Below, piece by piece: positions 44,124 through 55,828 of a stretch of 64,000 bases of DNA. The notes beneath the pieces were generated by a model. It made no database searches. It was not told the DNA's origin and saw nothing but the letters and a program-made list of their open reading frames with translations. Source of the stretch: Coix lacryma-jobi var. lacryma-jobi (Eukaryota > Streptophyta > Magnoliopsida > Poales > Poaceae); NCBI GenBank assembly GCA_009763385.1, contig CM019829.1:41378339-41442338 (forward strand), read 5' to 3'. A program made the translations under genes and the position numbers. Every line of letters begins with the position of its first letter. Position 1 is the stretch's first letter.

Positions 44124-45764
44124 TGTTGACACTTGCTAACGTCGTTACTAGGAGTAGACTATGGAATCTATCCCAGGCAACGGCTCTAGAAATGCTTGTT
44201 GACACTTGCTAAGGTCGTTACTAGGAGTAAACTATGGAATCTATCCCCGGCAACGACGCCAGAAAGGCTTGTTGGTACTTCTTAATGTAAGAAGTATAAC
44301 TAACTATTCGTATGACTATTGGTAAATTCCGCAAGCGCACAGAATAAGTCAATTGTAGCTCTTCACCCGGGAGTAACCGAGTATCGTATTTATTTTCACA
44401 GGGAAGCTACTATGGCAGAACTAACACTAGGACTGCTATGAACAACTAGTGATTCTAGCTAGGTTGATCGAAGTGTATGAATGGGGTTGATTTCTACTAC
44501 TACTAAAAAAGAAAGACTAACTACCACTAAACTAAATCGGCGGGGTCTGGCCGATGAACAGATTAATGTTTTCCTACACAATTACGAACACAACTAACTT
44601 AGCAATAAAGATTTTATCTAGTTCTTCGAACCGTACACACCCTCTGGACTATTTACCTCAGACGTGCACAACGAGGTTTATGATTTAAAAACTAACCCAA
44701 CTACGTGGTGGAATTCAAGGCTCCTAGGGCTGTCACCACCTGTTTGCTACCACAGCTATCCGGGGGGCTAGCCACAAACTAAGGTATAATTAGTCTAAGC
44801 ACCGCGCTTACACTAATATATACTACTCTAATCTTGCATCCAAAACTAGAGCACTGATTACTCAGCGAAGAACCCAAACTAGATACAACTAAATACTAAG
44901 TTATCTATGATCGAAAGCACTCAACAAGAACAATAAGTAAAGAACTTAAAGTAAATGTTGAAAGTAGAAGAACACTAAGATAAATGAAGAAAGACTTGGA
45001 ATTATACCTAAGACTCTGAAAGATCCTCTATTACAACTCCTCTCTCTTCTCTCTACACTCTCGCTCTCACTCTAAGTCTCTCAACTAGAGTGTTACTTCA
45101 CTAGCTTCGCTTACAAGAGAGTGGGACTAATGAGGTGAGGTCTGAGTACAAATGAGCTCGGGGGGTCCTATTTATAGCCTAAGGGACCTAGGGGGGTACT
45201 TATGGACCTAGGGTTAGGTCAGGGGGGTGAGTGCGGTGGCGGGCGCCAGCCCTAGGTGGCGGCCACCACACCCCTGACCGTTGGATCCACCGTCATTGCT
45301 TCAACGACATCCAGGAGCTCCAGGGAGGCGGTTCCAAGGTCGGTTGCATGTCCAAATAACTGTCACATGGGCAATTAAGTCATGATCCACGTGACATCTC
45401 TTCTTAGCCCTTGGATGCACCAACCTAAGTGATCAATGGCTGCAAATGAGTGTGGCACGCCTCCCCTGGATCAGTGACGTGGCAGGGGAGGAGTTTGGGC
45501 CTCACTCCCCTGGCGGCCGCCAGCTAGGGGTGGCGGGCGCCACCCCACCTTGGCCCAAAGTGAGCCCAGGTGAGTGGGCTTGCCTCCTGGTGGGTCCTCT
45601 TGGTCATTTTGCTCAAAAAACCCTGCAATTACCTACATTCAAATAGAACTCAAGGACAAGTGGAAATCTTTAGTTTATAAAAGGTTTTTGGTTGATTTTA
45701 GGTCCTGTGTTGCGTTATATGACCTTGTTGATGCTAAGAATATGACACTTAGTCAGCATCAACA
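44124..45764 (-). repeat. Element G 5' LTR with duplicated 73-bp end
   Basis: 1,641 bp, about 73 bp longer than the family form. Units start TGTTGAC at 44124 and 44197, and the older-type LTR end TGTTGG is at 44270. The minus-strand TATA box is at 45169-45176. GC palindromes lie near 45236 and 45528. Confidence 0.9.
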
Positions 45765-45769
45765 ATTGG

Positions 45770-47748
45770 GTTGGCAAGAGGCTTGAATTTAGAGCTGCTA
45801 CTCGAGTGCCTCCATGAGAGTCTTTTGTCTTTTAGTGTCACGACTGAGACTTGTTCTCTCTCTCAACAGTGTCTAGATGATGGAGATCTTATCGGTTGTT
45901 CTTCTTGATTTGCTAGCTTAGGTGTTATCTCTCCATCTTCTAGTTCTTTTGGTGCAGTGGCTTCATCCTTCATGATGCCCTCCTCAATTTTTGGTAGTTG
46001 GTTCTTCCCTTGACGTCTTCTTGGTTCTCTTTGGTTGCTCATAAGTGATGTAGATGTTGAAGATGCAGCGAAAGATCCAAATTGACTTCTCCAGGTCCGA
46101 TAAAGATGATAACATTGATCGTGTTCAAGAACGATCTTCCAAGAATGAGTGATGGATCATATTCTTCTTCTCGACTGGGACATCATCTAGTGGTTTGTAC
46201 TGATCAAAGTGGTCAGTAGAAGATCAATATGTCTTGAAGCTGGTTTTCTCCTTCCCCCTTTGATTGTGAAACACATCTAGACAACGAAATTGTCTCTCCC
46301 AGGCTAGCTTGTGATGTAGATGAATTCCCAAACAACATGTTTTGTGTTAGATTTGTAGATCTTGCTATTGTTGTAGTGGTACCATCTTGTCTCCCAAGCT
46401 AGCTCTTGATTAGAAAAGAGGACAACTTCCCACTTCTTGTCTTGATGTCTTGGGCAATGATGGTTGCAGGCATAGGTTGTCTCATATGAGGTAAGTTGCA
46501 TCCTGTTTGTCATCAGCGCCCAAGCAAGACTCAAAGCTAGGCTAGCACCATTTGTGATCTGAGAGTAGGTTTGTGTGTCTATGGTTTGAGTTTTGGATCT
46601 TCAATGTTCAGACCAAACCATGGATGAGCAAAATCTCTCTCCTGCGTAATGTTAGTGGACATATACCCGAAGGATTGCAAGAATCTGAAGCATGGGTTAT
46701 TATCCACAACTTATGTATTTTGCATCTATGCTAATAAAAGATGTTTTTAGGATTATTTTAGCATAGACTAGTATTTCATGTGTTGGTTGCACTTTAACAT
46801 GATTCAAGGTAAAAGATAACTTGCAGTAGAAGACAAAATAAATAAACTTTGATACTCACAGTTCTTTCATCCATGATGAATGAGCTGAGTCTTCATTGTG
46901 CAAGAGTTGTTGAAGTTCATTGTACACCTTGCTTCATCTCCAGTGTGAGTTCATCTCCGGACTTTCCCAAATTGATATTGAAAGTTTCTCTGCAGGGGGT
47001 TAGTCCAACAAAATATCCAACATCCACTATAGCATACTATCGGCTCAAAAATCAACCTACACACCATGTCTAATTTGATCTAGGAAGGCATTTTAACTTA
47101 ATTGCTTAAATTAAAACCCTTTGAAAGCAAGATCACCACTCCTAAACTAGGCACCATGCTTAATTTAAGAGATGTATGAAAGTACTCCAAACCTAATTAT
47201 AGCGAATGAGGGTAGCATGAAAGTATTATAGAGATTTATTCAGATGGTGATGAAAGAGAATGATTAGTATATGAGCATATCTTAAAGGTAGGGATAACCA
47301 ACATAGCAACACGGCAAGAGATGCTCTTAGAAAGTCCATTCCCCAAGCTTGGATTTTGCAAAACAAGATTGGATGAATGTAATTCAATGTTACATGGTGA
47401 TTGGTTGGGCATACCTTGTGTTTGTTGTTCCTTCGTTCTTTCTGCTCTAGACCTGGAAAGGTTAGTGACAAGAATACCCGAAGGATTATTTTCATAATTA
47501 TATTTCTATGCTCATTACAGAAGGAAGTGCAGCGAAAGGTAGGCGTAGCTAATAACCAGATGTTATGATAGGGTGTAAGGATTCTACTGTGGTTATAACT
47601 TGCGCTCATGGGGTAGTGATAGATAAGAGTGGAATTCAAAAACAACTTCATAAGAATGAACACAAAAACAATGAAAAGACTGGGACAAAAAGGAAAAGAT
47701 AAAAGTATAATACAAGGTTAAACTAAGACTTAAGATGATCTACCATTT
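45770..47748. other. Element F 5' internal region, degenerate
   Basis: The region between PBS of F and the G insertion site, where gag is expected. No frame carries a recognisable domain. A PPT-like tract (minus AAGCTTGGGGAATGG) lies near 47344-47358. Short open frames look random. Confidence 0.5.
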
Positions 47749-47764
47749 CCCGGCAACGGCGCCA
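47749..47764 (-). other. Element F primer binding site
   Basis: Minus strand TGGCGCCGTTGCCGGG, 8 nt from the LTR end. The same primer site as D and G. Confidence 0.9.
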
Positions 47765-47772
47765 GAAATGCT

Positions 47773-48996
47773 TGTTGGTATAAATTAACGCACACTCTAC
47801 TTTATCCGCAAACGCACAGATAAAATCTACCGATGTAGCACTTCACCGGAGTAACCCAGTTTTAATATCGAACCCAAAGGAACGGATAGTGTTAAGTCTT
47901 AAAGTCTAACCCCTGAGTAGCTAACAAGGACGGAGAATCTAGAAGTATAGAGGGGATCACTAAGGCTGTCTAATTCCAATTTAAGAGTGATATGTTTATA
48001 TTATTCTTAGTGGGGAAGTTGCCATAAAAGGTCACAAACAGAGTATGAGTCTTTTATGCAAATGTATAATAATCCTACCGAGCCTACACACGGGTAAGTG
48101 GACTATAGAAGAATCAACAAGGCTATAAGAGTCACCCTTGCGAACAACCACTACTATCGGCGTTATAGGAGGCATTTATGAGCTATCAAGTCTAAGTTCC
48201 ACGCTTACACTATCCAACTACTCTCTAACTCTAGCGTGACTAGAATTAAAGTTCTCAAAAGAGAGTCATAAACCTTAAGAATAATAATAACAATGGCTAA
48301 ACTTAAATATAGACGTTGATTACCGAAACAATCGCTAAAGCAAGTTGAAGATGAACTTGAATCCACAGGTACAAGATGAAGAAGTTGATCCGACAGGTCG
48401 GCAGCTCCTTCTTGATCTCTTCCTCTCTCTCTCTCTTCTAGTTCTAGTATAAGACTAGGTTCTAAACCTAAACTAGAGGGTAACTAGTCTTCTTCTTGAA
48501 AGCTGGCTCTTGATGTCTTCTTCTAGGGTTTCTGAAGAGGGACTTGTTCTCCCCTGGGGCCTGGGGCCTATTTATATAGCCCTGAGGGATCAACCGTGGC
48601 CATTAGATCGAACCGACTTCACGTAGGGCTGAGATGGATCCTCAGAGGCAGTAGAGAAAGATTCCAGAAGGCGGAGGCCATCGGGCCCAGGGGGTGACCG
48701 ACCGGTCATAGGGTGGGACCGGTCGGTCCCACCTGGCGGCCTCTCGGGTGTCCCCCTCGTGGTGTCCTCTAGGTCCTTCTGGAGTATTCCTGACGTGCCA
48801 GTTCTGTAATCTTCCATCGGTTTCCTTCTAGGGGCAGCAATTGAGGGCTGGTTTCCTGTTTAGTCCCTGCAGATTCACAATTCACCAAAACTCGTGGAAT
48901 ATTGTCAATTAAAACCCTAAACCTTTATTGTGATTGAATTCATGCCCTTTTCATATTTATTTATCCTTTAATTTTGATAGATAACCAGTGTCAACA
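47773..48996 (-). repeat. Element F 5' LTR
   Basis: 1,224 bp, partner of 18557-19845. The minus-strand TATA box is at 48571-48578. The CT microsatellite is short here (7 repeats, 48423-48436). Confidence 0.92.
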
Positions 48997-49001
48997 GACG
49001 T

Positions 49002-49180
49002 GAAGGACGGACGTGAACAACTACACGACATCGTTGCGACGCGCACGTCTACACCGAGACGTCTTCCGCTACATCTGCACGTCTAGTGGTAATCCCGTGA
49101 TCTATAACTAGCAGTAGTTCCTGGTTTATGGGATTGAAAATTTTGTTTTCCGACTAGCGTAGCATCCTCATAACCCTTCA
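49002..49180 (+). repeat. Element E 5' LTR, segment 2
   Basis: The LTR of E resumes after F and its target duplication and ends ...CCCTTCA just before the PBS. Confidence 0.8.
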
Positions 49181-49181
49181 G

Positions 49182-49194
49182 TGGTATCGGAGCC
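49182..49194 (+). other. Element E primer binding site
   Basis: TGGTATCGGAGCC on the plus strand, one mismatch from the initiator Met-tRNA site, 1 nt after the LTR. Confidence 0.85.
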
Positions 49195-49415
49195 GTTGCT
49201 GTCTCGTTATAGATTCGGTTGTGTGCATATAGAGATATGCGCGGTTGTAGATCATTTTCTGATCTTGATTCGTGATCTTGCGTGTTGGTCATGTAACGAT
49301 CTACTCCTACCGGTCGGAATTCTGGCATCGGAGTTAAGTGATACGTGTAAATCCAATCATGGCAAGATGGAGATCAATCAGATTGATCGAATCGAATCTA
49401 GGTCAAGAGCCGGGT
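49195..49415 (+). other. Element E leader and possible gag start
   Basis: Sequence downstream of the PBS of E. An ATG at 49360 could start gag, but only about 19 codons precede the Sirevirus LTR at 49416, too few to recognise. Confidence 0.5.
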
Positions 49416-50588
49416 TGAAGGACCAAGAACTCTACTAGAAAGCGACCAGAGGGGGGTGAATGGGAGCCTAAAAATTTCTTTTGAAACTTTGGCCTTTGTC
49501 CCACAAATCAACCCCCAAAAGCTTCGAGTGCAAACATGATTCCCATGACCCTTGGAAGAGGGTGGATGATCCCTAGGATCACAGCGAGGCACCACCAAAC
49601 GAGAGCAAGCCAAACACCGAAAACTCTGACTCAAATTCTACACTAAAAACCGACTCCCGAACATAGATGGAAGGCTACGTCAAGAAATCTCCAAATACCT
49701 ATGCTAACAAGTAGCAAAGATACCTAGAGAGGTTCCTAGGTGAACTCTAGAAGCAAACGAGAAGTCTGGAACCAAGCGGAAAAACCAGGAGAGTGAACGC
49801 ACTAAAACCAACACAACACAGCGAGTTCCCGAACTGTCCGCGAGTACGGTCCCGGACTATCTGCGGTGCTGCCGGACTGTCCGCGAGGGAAGGGCGGACT
49901 GTCCGCCGGCAAAATCCCCAAAACAGCACTGCTACTGAATAGCCCCTGAACAGTCCCGGACTGTCCGCGGGTTACTATGGCGGACTATCCGCCAGTCAAC
50001 CCGAACACAAACAGCCGAGCTGCGGAGCCACTGGTCTGGCTCGAGCCCGACGCGCGGACTGTCCGCGTCCTGAGTGGCAGACTGTCCGCGACCACTCAGG
50101 GAGGGCGATTTCAATCACCCTTCTCCCAAATCTTTCCAAATTCGATCCAAATCAAAATCCCTCGATCCCGAACTCAAATCGACTTAATCAACTTAATCAA
50201 CGAGAAATCGAAGGGAAAGGTATAGGAACGAAAAAGTTGCCACGAAACTTGAATCGACCCGATCTACTTGTTCATGAGGGTAGAGATAAATTCCTTCGAT
50301 GGAAATGTTCTCTCTCACATCAAAGAACAAGTTGATTCAAGTGGATTCGAAAAGACGCAGCGAGGAGGGAGATCAAGTGATGGGAAAATCGTGAAGAAAA
50401 GAAGAACGCGAAGAACAAGTTCAAAACGCGAATCACAATCACGATTGCCAGCTGAAATTCGTCCCCACGAGGAGACAATGGGAATCCGGTCCCGTTTCCG
50501 TAAATCCAAATACACAGAGGTATTGTTCACCGTCTCTGCGGATCTCAGTAGCTACAGCAGGGATTGGGAGAGCAGGAACCCTAGAATG
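49416..50588 (-). repeat. Element I: Sirevirus-like LTR fragment
   Basis: It starts TGAAGGACC like the LTRs of J and shares the AGGGGGGTGAATGG block and the GGACTGTCCGC palindromes. It diverges from J enough to be a separate insertion. It stops at 50588, where the LTR of J starts. Either J inserted into it or the two were joined by recombination. Orientation is inferred from similarity to J. Confidence 0.75.
49835..50095. repeat. CGGACTGTCCG palindrome cluster in I
   Basis: About eight copies or variants of GCGGACTGTCCGC (for example near 49875, 49896, 49953, 50055) in 260 bp. Comparable clusters are at 51000-51260 and 60510-60775 in the LTRs of J. Confidence 0.88.
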
Positions 50589-52663
50589 TGAAGGACCGAG
50601 AATGCAATAGCAAGGCGACCAGAGGGGGGTGAATGGAGCACAAAAATTTCTCTTGAAACTTTGGCCTTTGTCCCACAAATCAACCCCCCAAAGCTTCGAT
50701 CGAAACCGTGATGCCCACGACCCTTGGAAGAGGGTGGATGATCCCTAGGATCACAGCGGAGCACCACAAAGCGATAGCAAGCCAATCGGCAAAAACACCG
50801 GAACAAGTTCAACCCCTAAAACCTAGTCCCGAACGTAGATTGAAGCCTACGTCGAGAAATCCCTGAATACCGATGCTAACAAGTAGCAAAGATACTTAGA
50901 GAGGTTCCTAGGTGAACAATAGGCCAAACGAGAAGTCCGGAAACCAAGCGAAGAAGCCGGGAGAACAAACGCACAAAACCGGAGGCTTCAGCCAAATCCC
51001 GGACTGTCCGGCCCTAGGGTCCCGGACTGTCCGCGGCTACTGCGGACTGTCCACCACCGATCCCAGACTGTCCACCGGTCAAATGGACAAAATAGCAAGG
51101 TTGCTGAACCTTCTGCTCGAGTCCTGGACTGTCCGCAAGTTTCAACGGCGGATTATCCGCGGTTCAAAAAGAATTAGTCCAAAAGCGCGGAGTCAGGCTA
51201 CTGCTCCAGCCGGCCCCGACGCGCGGACTGTCCGCAGGAGGAATGGCGGACTGTCCGCGACCTCCCAGTGAGGGCGATTTCGGTCGCCCCTCACACAACT
51301 CTTCCTAAATCCGAATCAACTCACAATCCCGTGTTTCCAAACTTGGAGAGAATGATCACGAGGTAGTTAGGAGACTATCCCCAAGAAATCATCCGCTCAA
51401 ATCGATTCAATCACCGGGAAATCGAAGGGGAGGAGTATGAACGAAAAAGCGCCACGAAAATGAAATCAACCCGATCTACTTGTTCGTGAGGAGTTAGATG
51501 AATTCCTTCAGTGGAAATGATCTCCTCACTGTAAAGAACAAGTTGATTCAAATGGATTTCGCAAAGACGCAGTAGAGAGGGAGATCGAGTGATGGGAAAA
51601 TCGTGGAGAAACGAAGAACGCGAAGAACAAGAACAAAACCCAAATCAAGTCATCGATCTGCAACCGTGTGGCTACCACACGCTACAACAGTGAGATTACG
51701 GTCTCACTTCCTCAAAATCTCCAGTACACAGAGGTATGGTTCTCTGCGGATCTTAGTTGCTACAGCAGGGGATTGGGAGAGCAGGAAAACCTAGAAGGCA
51801 AAGAGCAAATGGCTGAGATAAAATGGGAGGAGGGTGTCTCCCTCTACTTATCCTAATTCTAATTCCTACTCTACCCCTCTCTAATTACAGAGCGAACCAG
51901 CTAAACCCTAGGGTTATTCTGGACCAACTCAAATGCTGGTGATCCGACGGCCACGCCCGCACAACTGGTAGCATTGCCTCGACGCAACCTCACCGATTGT
52001 CGCCATGTGTCGCCACCACCGCTCCGCTCGTCCTTTTCCCGGACTTCTCCCCCGGTTTTGAGGCCCAAACCGGGAAACCAGCCTTCACGACCAACCCCCG
52101 GTTTTGAGGCCCAAACGGGAAACCAGCCGTCCATCGCCTGAGTTTTGTGGCCCAAACTCAGAAACCACAGCGCCCAGGTTTTGAGGCCCAAACCTGGAAA
52201 CCGTCCTCAGCCCGAGTTTGTGGCCCAAACTCGGAAACCATTAGCGCCCAGGTTTTGAGGCCCAAACCTAGAAACCGTCCACTCGGTGGTTTTTCTGTGG
52301 CTCAACCACCAAACCGAGCCGTAGAGGGGATGCACCGCCCGTGCACCCCGTCCACCGACACGTGTCCCAGGTCCTCGACCCAAGCAACACCGTCCCGCAA
52401 GTCTTCGCTCGTCGCTGTCCCAGGCTGTCAGCCACCACACTGATCCTAGATCCTCGGCCACCGGTCCCTCAGTCCAAGCCTCACGTCCACCCTTCGCCAC
52501 TCTCGGTCCATCGGCACGGCACGTATCTACTTGACCTTCACCTTGCCTTTGATCACTGTATCCGTGCTCGACACCTGCACAACACAAGCCAAAGAACATA
52601 CGCATTATCCCAGTTGACAATCACTCATCACTCAGAGACTCGGCATACACCCATGTATCCGCA
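50589..52663 (-). repeat. Element J 3' LTR
   Basis: 2,075 bp, TGAAGGACCG...TATCCGCA. The first 1.36 kb match the other LTR (60101-61461) closely. The palindrome cluster is at 51000-51260. Between 52060 and 52310 there is a local repeat: the phrase GGTTTTGAGGCCCAAAC recurs with AGTTTGTGGCCCAAACT variants, about 6 units of about 40-50 bp. Confidence 0.9.
52060..52315. repeat. Tandem repeat GGTTTTGAGGCCCAAAC in LTR J
   Basis: About six units, each with a [G/A]GTTTTG[A/T]GGCCCAAAC[C/T] palindrome-like core and a GGAAACC follow-on. The two core types (GGTTT..AAACC and AGTTT..AAACT) keep arm complementarity. Confidence 0.8.
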
Positions 52664-54216
52664 ATCTCCCCCCCTTGAGTGCATTGTCAACTACCAACAC
52701 AAATCATAAAGAACTAGAGGAAGGAAGAAGAAAGAGAGAGAACTCAGACCAAATGACCCAAAAGCATATCAAAGCCGAAGAAGGTCAAGTGGAAAGAGCA
52801 CAACTTGGTTCCCAAGACATGGGCAACGGCTCGACGCAACCAAGCAAAGCAAAGCTAGCCCTCAAGAAGAGGTAGAACAGGCTCAACACCGCTAGCGGAA
52901 AGCTCGATACCAATTGGAAATCAACTGAAAATCAAGCAAACAGAGCTAGCCCTCAAGAAGAGGCAGAACGGGCTCAACACGCTAGCGAGGAAGCTCGATA
53001 CCAACTGAAGAAAGCTAGATATCAGCTGAAGAGCATAAAAACAAAGGTGCTAGTCCCCTCAAGAAAGAGGCAAAGCTCAACACAACTAGCTACCAAACCC
53101 ACTGTTACAGCTCGAAACACAGCAGCGAGCAAACTCCCCCTCGAGTGTGCACACAACAGGAAATCTCCCCCTTAGTTGACATAGAAGGCACTCATGATTT
53201 GTCAATATTTTCTCCCCCTTAGTTGAAAATGCACCATCAAGCAAGTTTCTCCCCTTACAAAGAACTTCCCCTTCCAAATGCATATGAGTCAAAATGCAAG
53301 TTAGCAGCTTCAGGAATATAGTCGATAGAATAAGAAATGCTCGACAGAGTGCTGATCCGATGACTCATAAAATGCACAGAATGCTAGCAAAGGCTCAAAC
53401 TGATCACCAAATACGAATATGAACATTGAGCAAAGAGCAGTTTTAGCCAAAAAGGTTTCACCATCAAAATAGCACCAAACATGTATAGACAGGAAGTCAA
53501 ACAAGTGCTAAACATGTATACAAGGTGAACTACCCCTAGCAAAGTTCAATCATCATGCTATAAATGAAACATAGACTTGTGTATCCAAATTTTATCGGAG
53601 TTGCAGCGGTTAAATTACACAAGTTTAAATTTCAGCATGTGATTGCGAGAGGTTGAAAGCTTGTCATCGCCTAACTTTTCAACTGTGCGAAGCCTATGCA
53701 GAAGCAATCAGAAGCTTAAAGCAACAGTTTCGGTCATACACTACACAGCTCAAGTTTAACTCAAAGTGCAATGAGAAACAGTCTCGAAACTGTGATGTGC
53801 TGACAAGCAGTCCCGTCTCGATCTTTCCAATTCACTTAACTTGGTTCAAATTTTATCTCAGAATATGAACATACCAAGCAAGTGAATGACTCAGAACTAG
53901 AGACATAGCAACCTAGCATATATGAAAGCACGAGTGAATTCTACACATCCTACACATGCTAGTTGCATATCTCAATGGTGAACAGTTTCAAGTTTTATGT
54001 TCATTAAGCAGTTCACCATTCAAAATAGCTCAGCTCACAACATGTATCAGTGATCAGAAAGAGCATAAGCTACAAGCATCATCATAAGCATCGGAGCATA
54101 CACTATACAGAGCATAGTCACATTCTAAGGATTATATACATGAAGCTCTGAATGTAAATATGCAAGATGAAATGCAAAAATGCATGAAGAAACCAATTGA
54201 AAAACACAAAGTCAGT
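52664..54216. other. Element J 3' non-coding region with multiple PPTs
   Basis: No coding. On the minus strand several purine tracts resemble the true PPT next to the LTR (CAAGGGGGGGAGAT, 52664-52677). These include AACTAAGGGGGAGA near 53162-53178 and 53210-53226, AAGGGGAGAAAC near 53248 and GAGGGGGAGT near 53134. Two near-repeats with CTAGCCCTCAAGAAGAGG occur at about 52854 and 52948. Confidence 0.75.
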
Positions 54217-54740
54217 TTATGATACAAGAACAAAATGTTTCCCCCATCTAAAAGGGAAACACACACCAAGCTCACCTCTCAACCTAGCAAAAGTTGATTG
54301 GTCCAAAGGCTTGGTGAAAATATCAGCCAACTGATGATGAGTATCGACATGGCGAAGGTCGATATCACCCTTCTCATAGTGGTCTCGCAGAAAATGAAAG
54401 CGCACATCAATGTGTTTGGTCTTAGAGTGCAGCACGGGGTTCTTAGCAACGCTAATAGCACTCGTGCTGTCACAAAGCAAAGGAACGCGAGAAAAGCTCA
54501 GACCAAAATCACGCAAAGTGGCCATCATCCAAAGCAACTGGGAACAGCAGCTAGCCGCAGCAACATACTCAGCCTCCGTGGTAGACTGGGCGACACTAGA
54601 CTGCTTGCGAGAAGACCACGATACAAGAGAAGAACCAATAAACTGACAAGTCCCAGAAGTGGACTTGCGATCAATACGGCAACCAGCAAAATCGGCATCA
54701 GAATAACCACAAAGGGAGAGGGTGGAGGAAGCAGAATACC
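54217..54740 (-). pseudogene. Element J RNase H
   Basis: The copia RNase H at the C-terminal end of pol degrades RNA in the RNA-DNA hybrid. Motifs: Y-S-D-A-D-F-A-G with the first catalytic Asp, R-K-S-T-S-G, then S-T-T-E-A-E-Y-V-A-A with the catalytic Glu. L-L-C-D-S-T-S-A-I follows with the next Asp, and the K-H-I-D-V-R-F-H-F-L-R region with H-x-L-A-D-I-F-T-K-P at the end. The frame 54840-54217 is open through this domain, and the upstream start is in a shifted frame. It is the best preserved coding segment of J. Confidence 0.92.
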
Positions 54741-55828
54741 AAATCCCAACTCTGGAGTGAAGCATAAGTACCTCATAATGCGCTTGACCGCCTGACGGTG
54801 AGAGGTGCGCGGCGACGACTGAAATCGCGCGCACAGACACACCGCGAACTGGATGTCCGGCGTGTCGCCGTCAGGTACAGCAGCGACCCGATCATACTCC
54901 GGTACTCCTTCTGGTCCACAGCTTCTCCATCCACATCCGCATCCAGGGCCGCCGTGGTCGGCATGGGTGTTGGAAGAGGCTTGGCCTCACCCATGTCGAA
55001 CTTCTTCAGGATGTCCTGGTGTACTTGCCCTGGTGCACGAACGTCCCCTCTCGGATTGCTTGATTTGCAACCCGAGGAAAAACGTCAACTCGCCCATCAT
55101 GCTCATCTCAAACTCCCTGCTCATAGTGTCTGCAAACTTGGCAACCAAAGCGTGAGAAGAACCACCGAAAATGATATCATCCACGTAAATCTGGACCAAG
55201 AGAGTATCATTGCCTTGCTTGAGGAGAAAGAGCGTTTTATCCACACATCCCATTTTAAAACCCTTAGCAAGCAAAAGGTTTTCAACCTATCATACCAGGC
55301 TCTAGGGGCTTGTTTCAAACCATACAAAGCTTTGTGAAGTTTAAAAACATGGTTTGAAACTTGGGATTTTCAAAACCGGGGGTTGTCTCACATACACTTC
55401 CTCTTCTATGTAGCCGTTTAAGAAGGCACTCTTGACATCCATTTGAAAAAGTTTAAACCCTTTGGATGCAGCAAAAGCCAAGAGTATCCTAATTGCCTCC
55501 AAACGAGCTACAGGAGCAAAAGTCTCCTCATAGTCTATCCCCTCCTTCTGACTATACCCTGGGCTACTAGTCTGGCCTTGTTTCTCACAACATGGCCATC
55601 CTCTCCTTGTTTGTTTTTGAAAACCCATTTTGTCCCAATAGGATGACACTCAGGAGGAGGAGGAACAAGAACCCAAACCCGATTTCTTTCAAAATTTTCT
55701 AACTCCTCATGCATGGCATTGACCCAATCTGGATCAGATAAAGTGTCCAACATCTCGGGGTTCAAAATCAGCAACAAATGCAGAATGAGCAAAGTGAGAG
55801 ATTTGTTGTGACCTTGACCGAGTGACAC
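54741..55828 (-). pseudogene. Element J reverse transcriptase
   Basis: Copia RT in several frames. The N-terminal part has W-V-L-V-P-P-P-P and G-T-K-W-V-F-K-N-K (55828-55535). A shift follows, then Y-E-E-T-F-A-P-V-A-R and L-F-Q-M-D-V-K-S-A-F-L-N-G (55649-55341). Next are M-Y-G-L-K-Q-A-P-R-A-W-Y near 55327 and the catalytic Y-V-D-D at about 55187-55176, then the F-F-L-G-L-Q-I segment. The catalytic residues survive, but at least four frameshifts make the gene non-functional. Confidence 0.92.

Larger units (their letters stand above)
23299..45764 (-). mobile_element. Element G: D-family retrotransposon, interrupted by hAT and H
   Basis: Ends TGTTGACAC...CATCAACA, target duplication ATTGG (23294-23298; 45765-45769). 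It has the same family and order as D: 5' LTR (44124-45764), PBS (44098-44115), gag, protease, palindrome-rich spacer with TATA, second ORF, hairpin array, PPT (26634-26648), 3' LTR (23299-26633). Its 3' LTR carries a truncated hAT transposon and its second ORF is split by the Tekay-like element H. Without H and the hAT piece it is about 8.6 kb. No reverse transcriptase of its own. Confidence 0.9.
18557..48996 (-). mobile_element. Element F: non-autonomous Athila/Tat-like retrotransposon, interrupted by G
   Basis: Ends are TGTTGGTATAAATT and ATGTCAACA, flanked by target duplication GACGT. The minus-strand order is 5' LTR (47773-48996), PBS (47749-47764), degenerate internal sequence, [element G], protease relic, repeat arrays, PPT and 3' LTR (18557-19845). 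The PBS and general layout match D and G, but the LTRs differ in sequence. F without G is about 8 kb. No reverse transcriptase or integrase motif is seen. It is older or more decayed than G: almost no frame survives. Confidence 0.88.

Noticed and set aside
46304..47663. Open frames of 76 and 145 codons in the 5' internal part of F.
   Set aside because: No domain or composition of a real protein. By position this should be decayed gag, but I cannot support that from residues.
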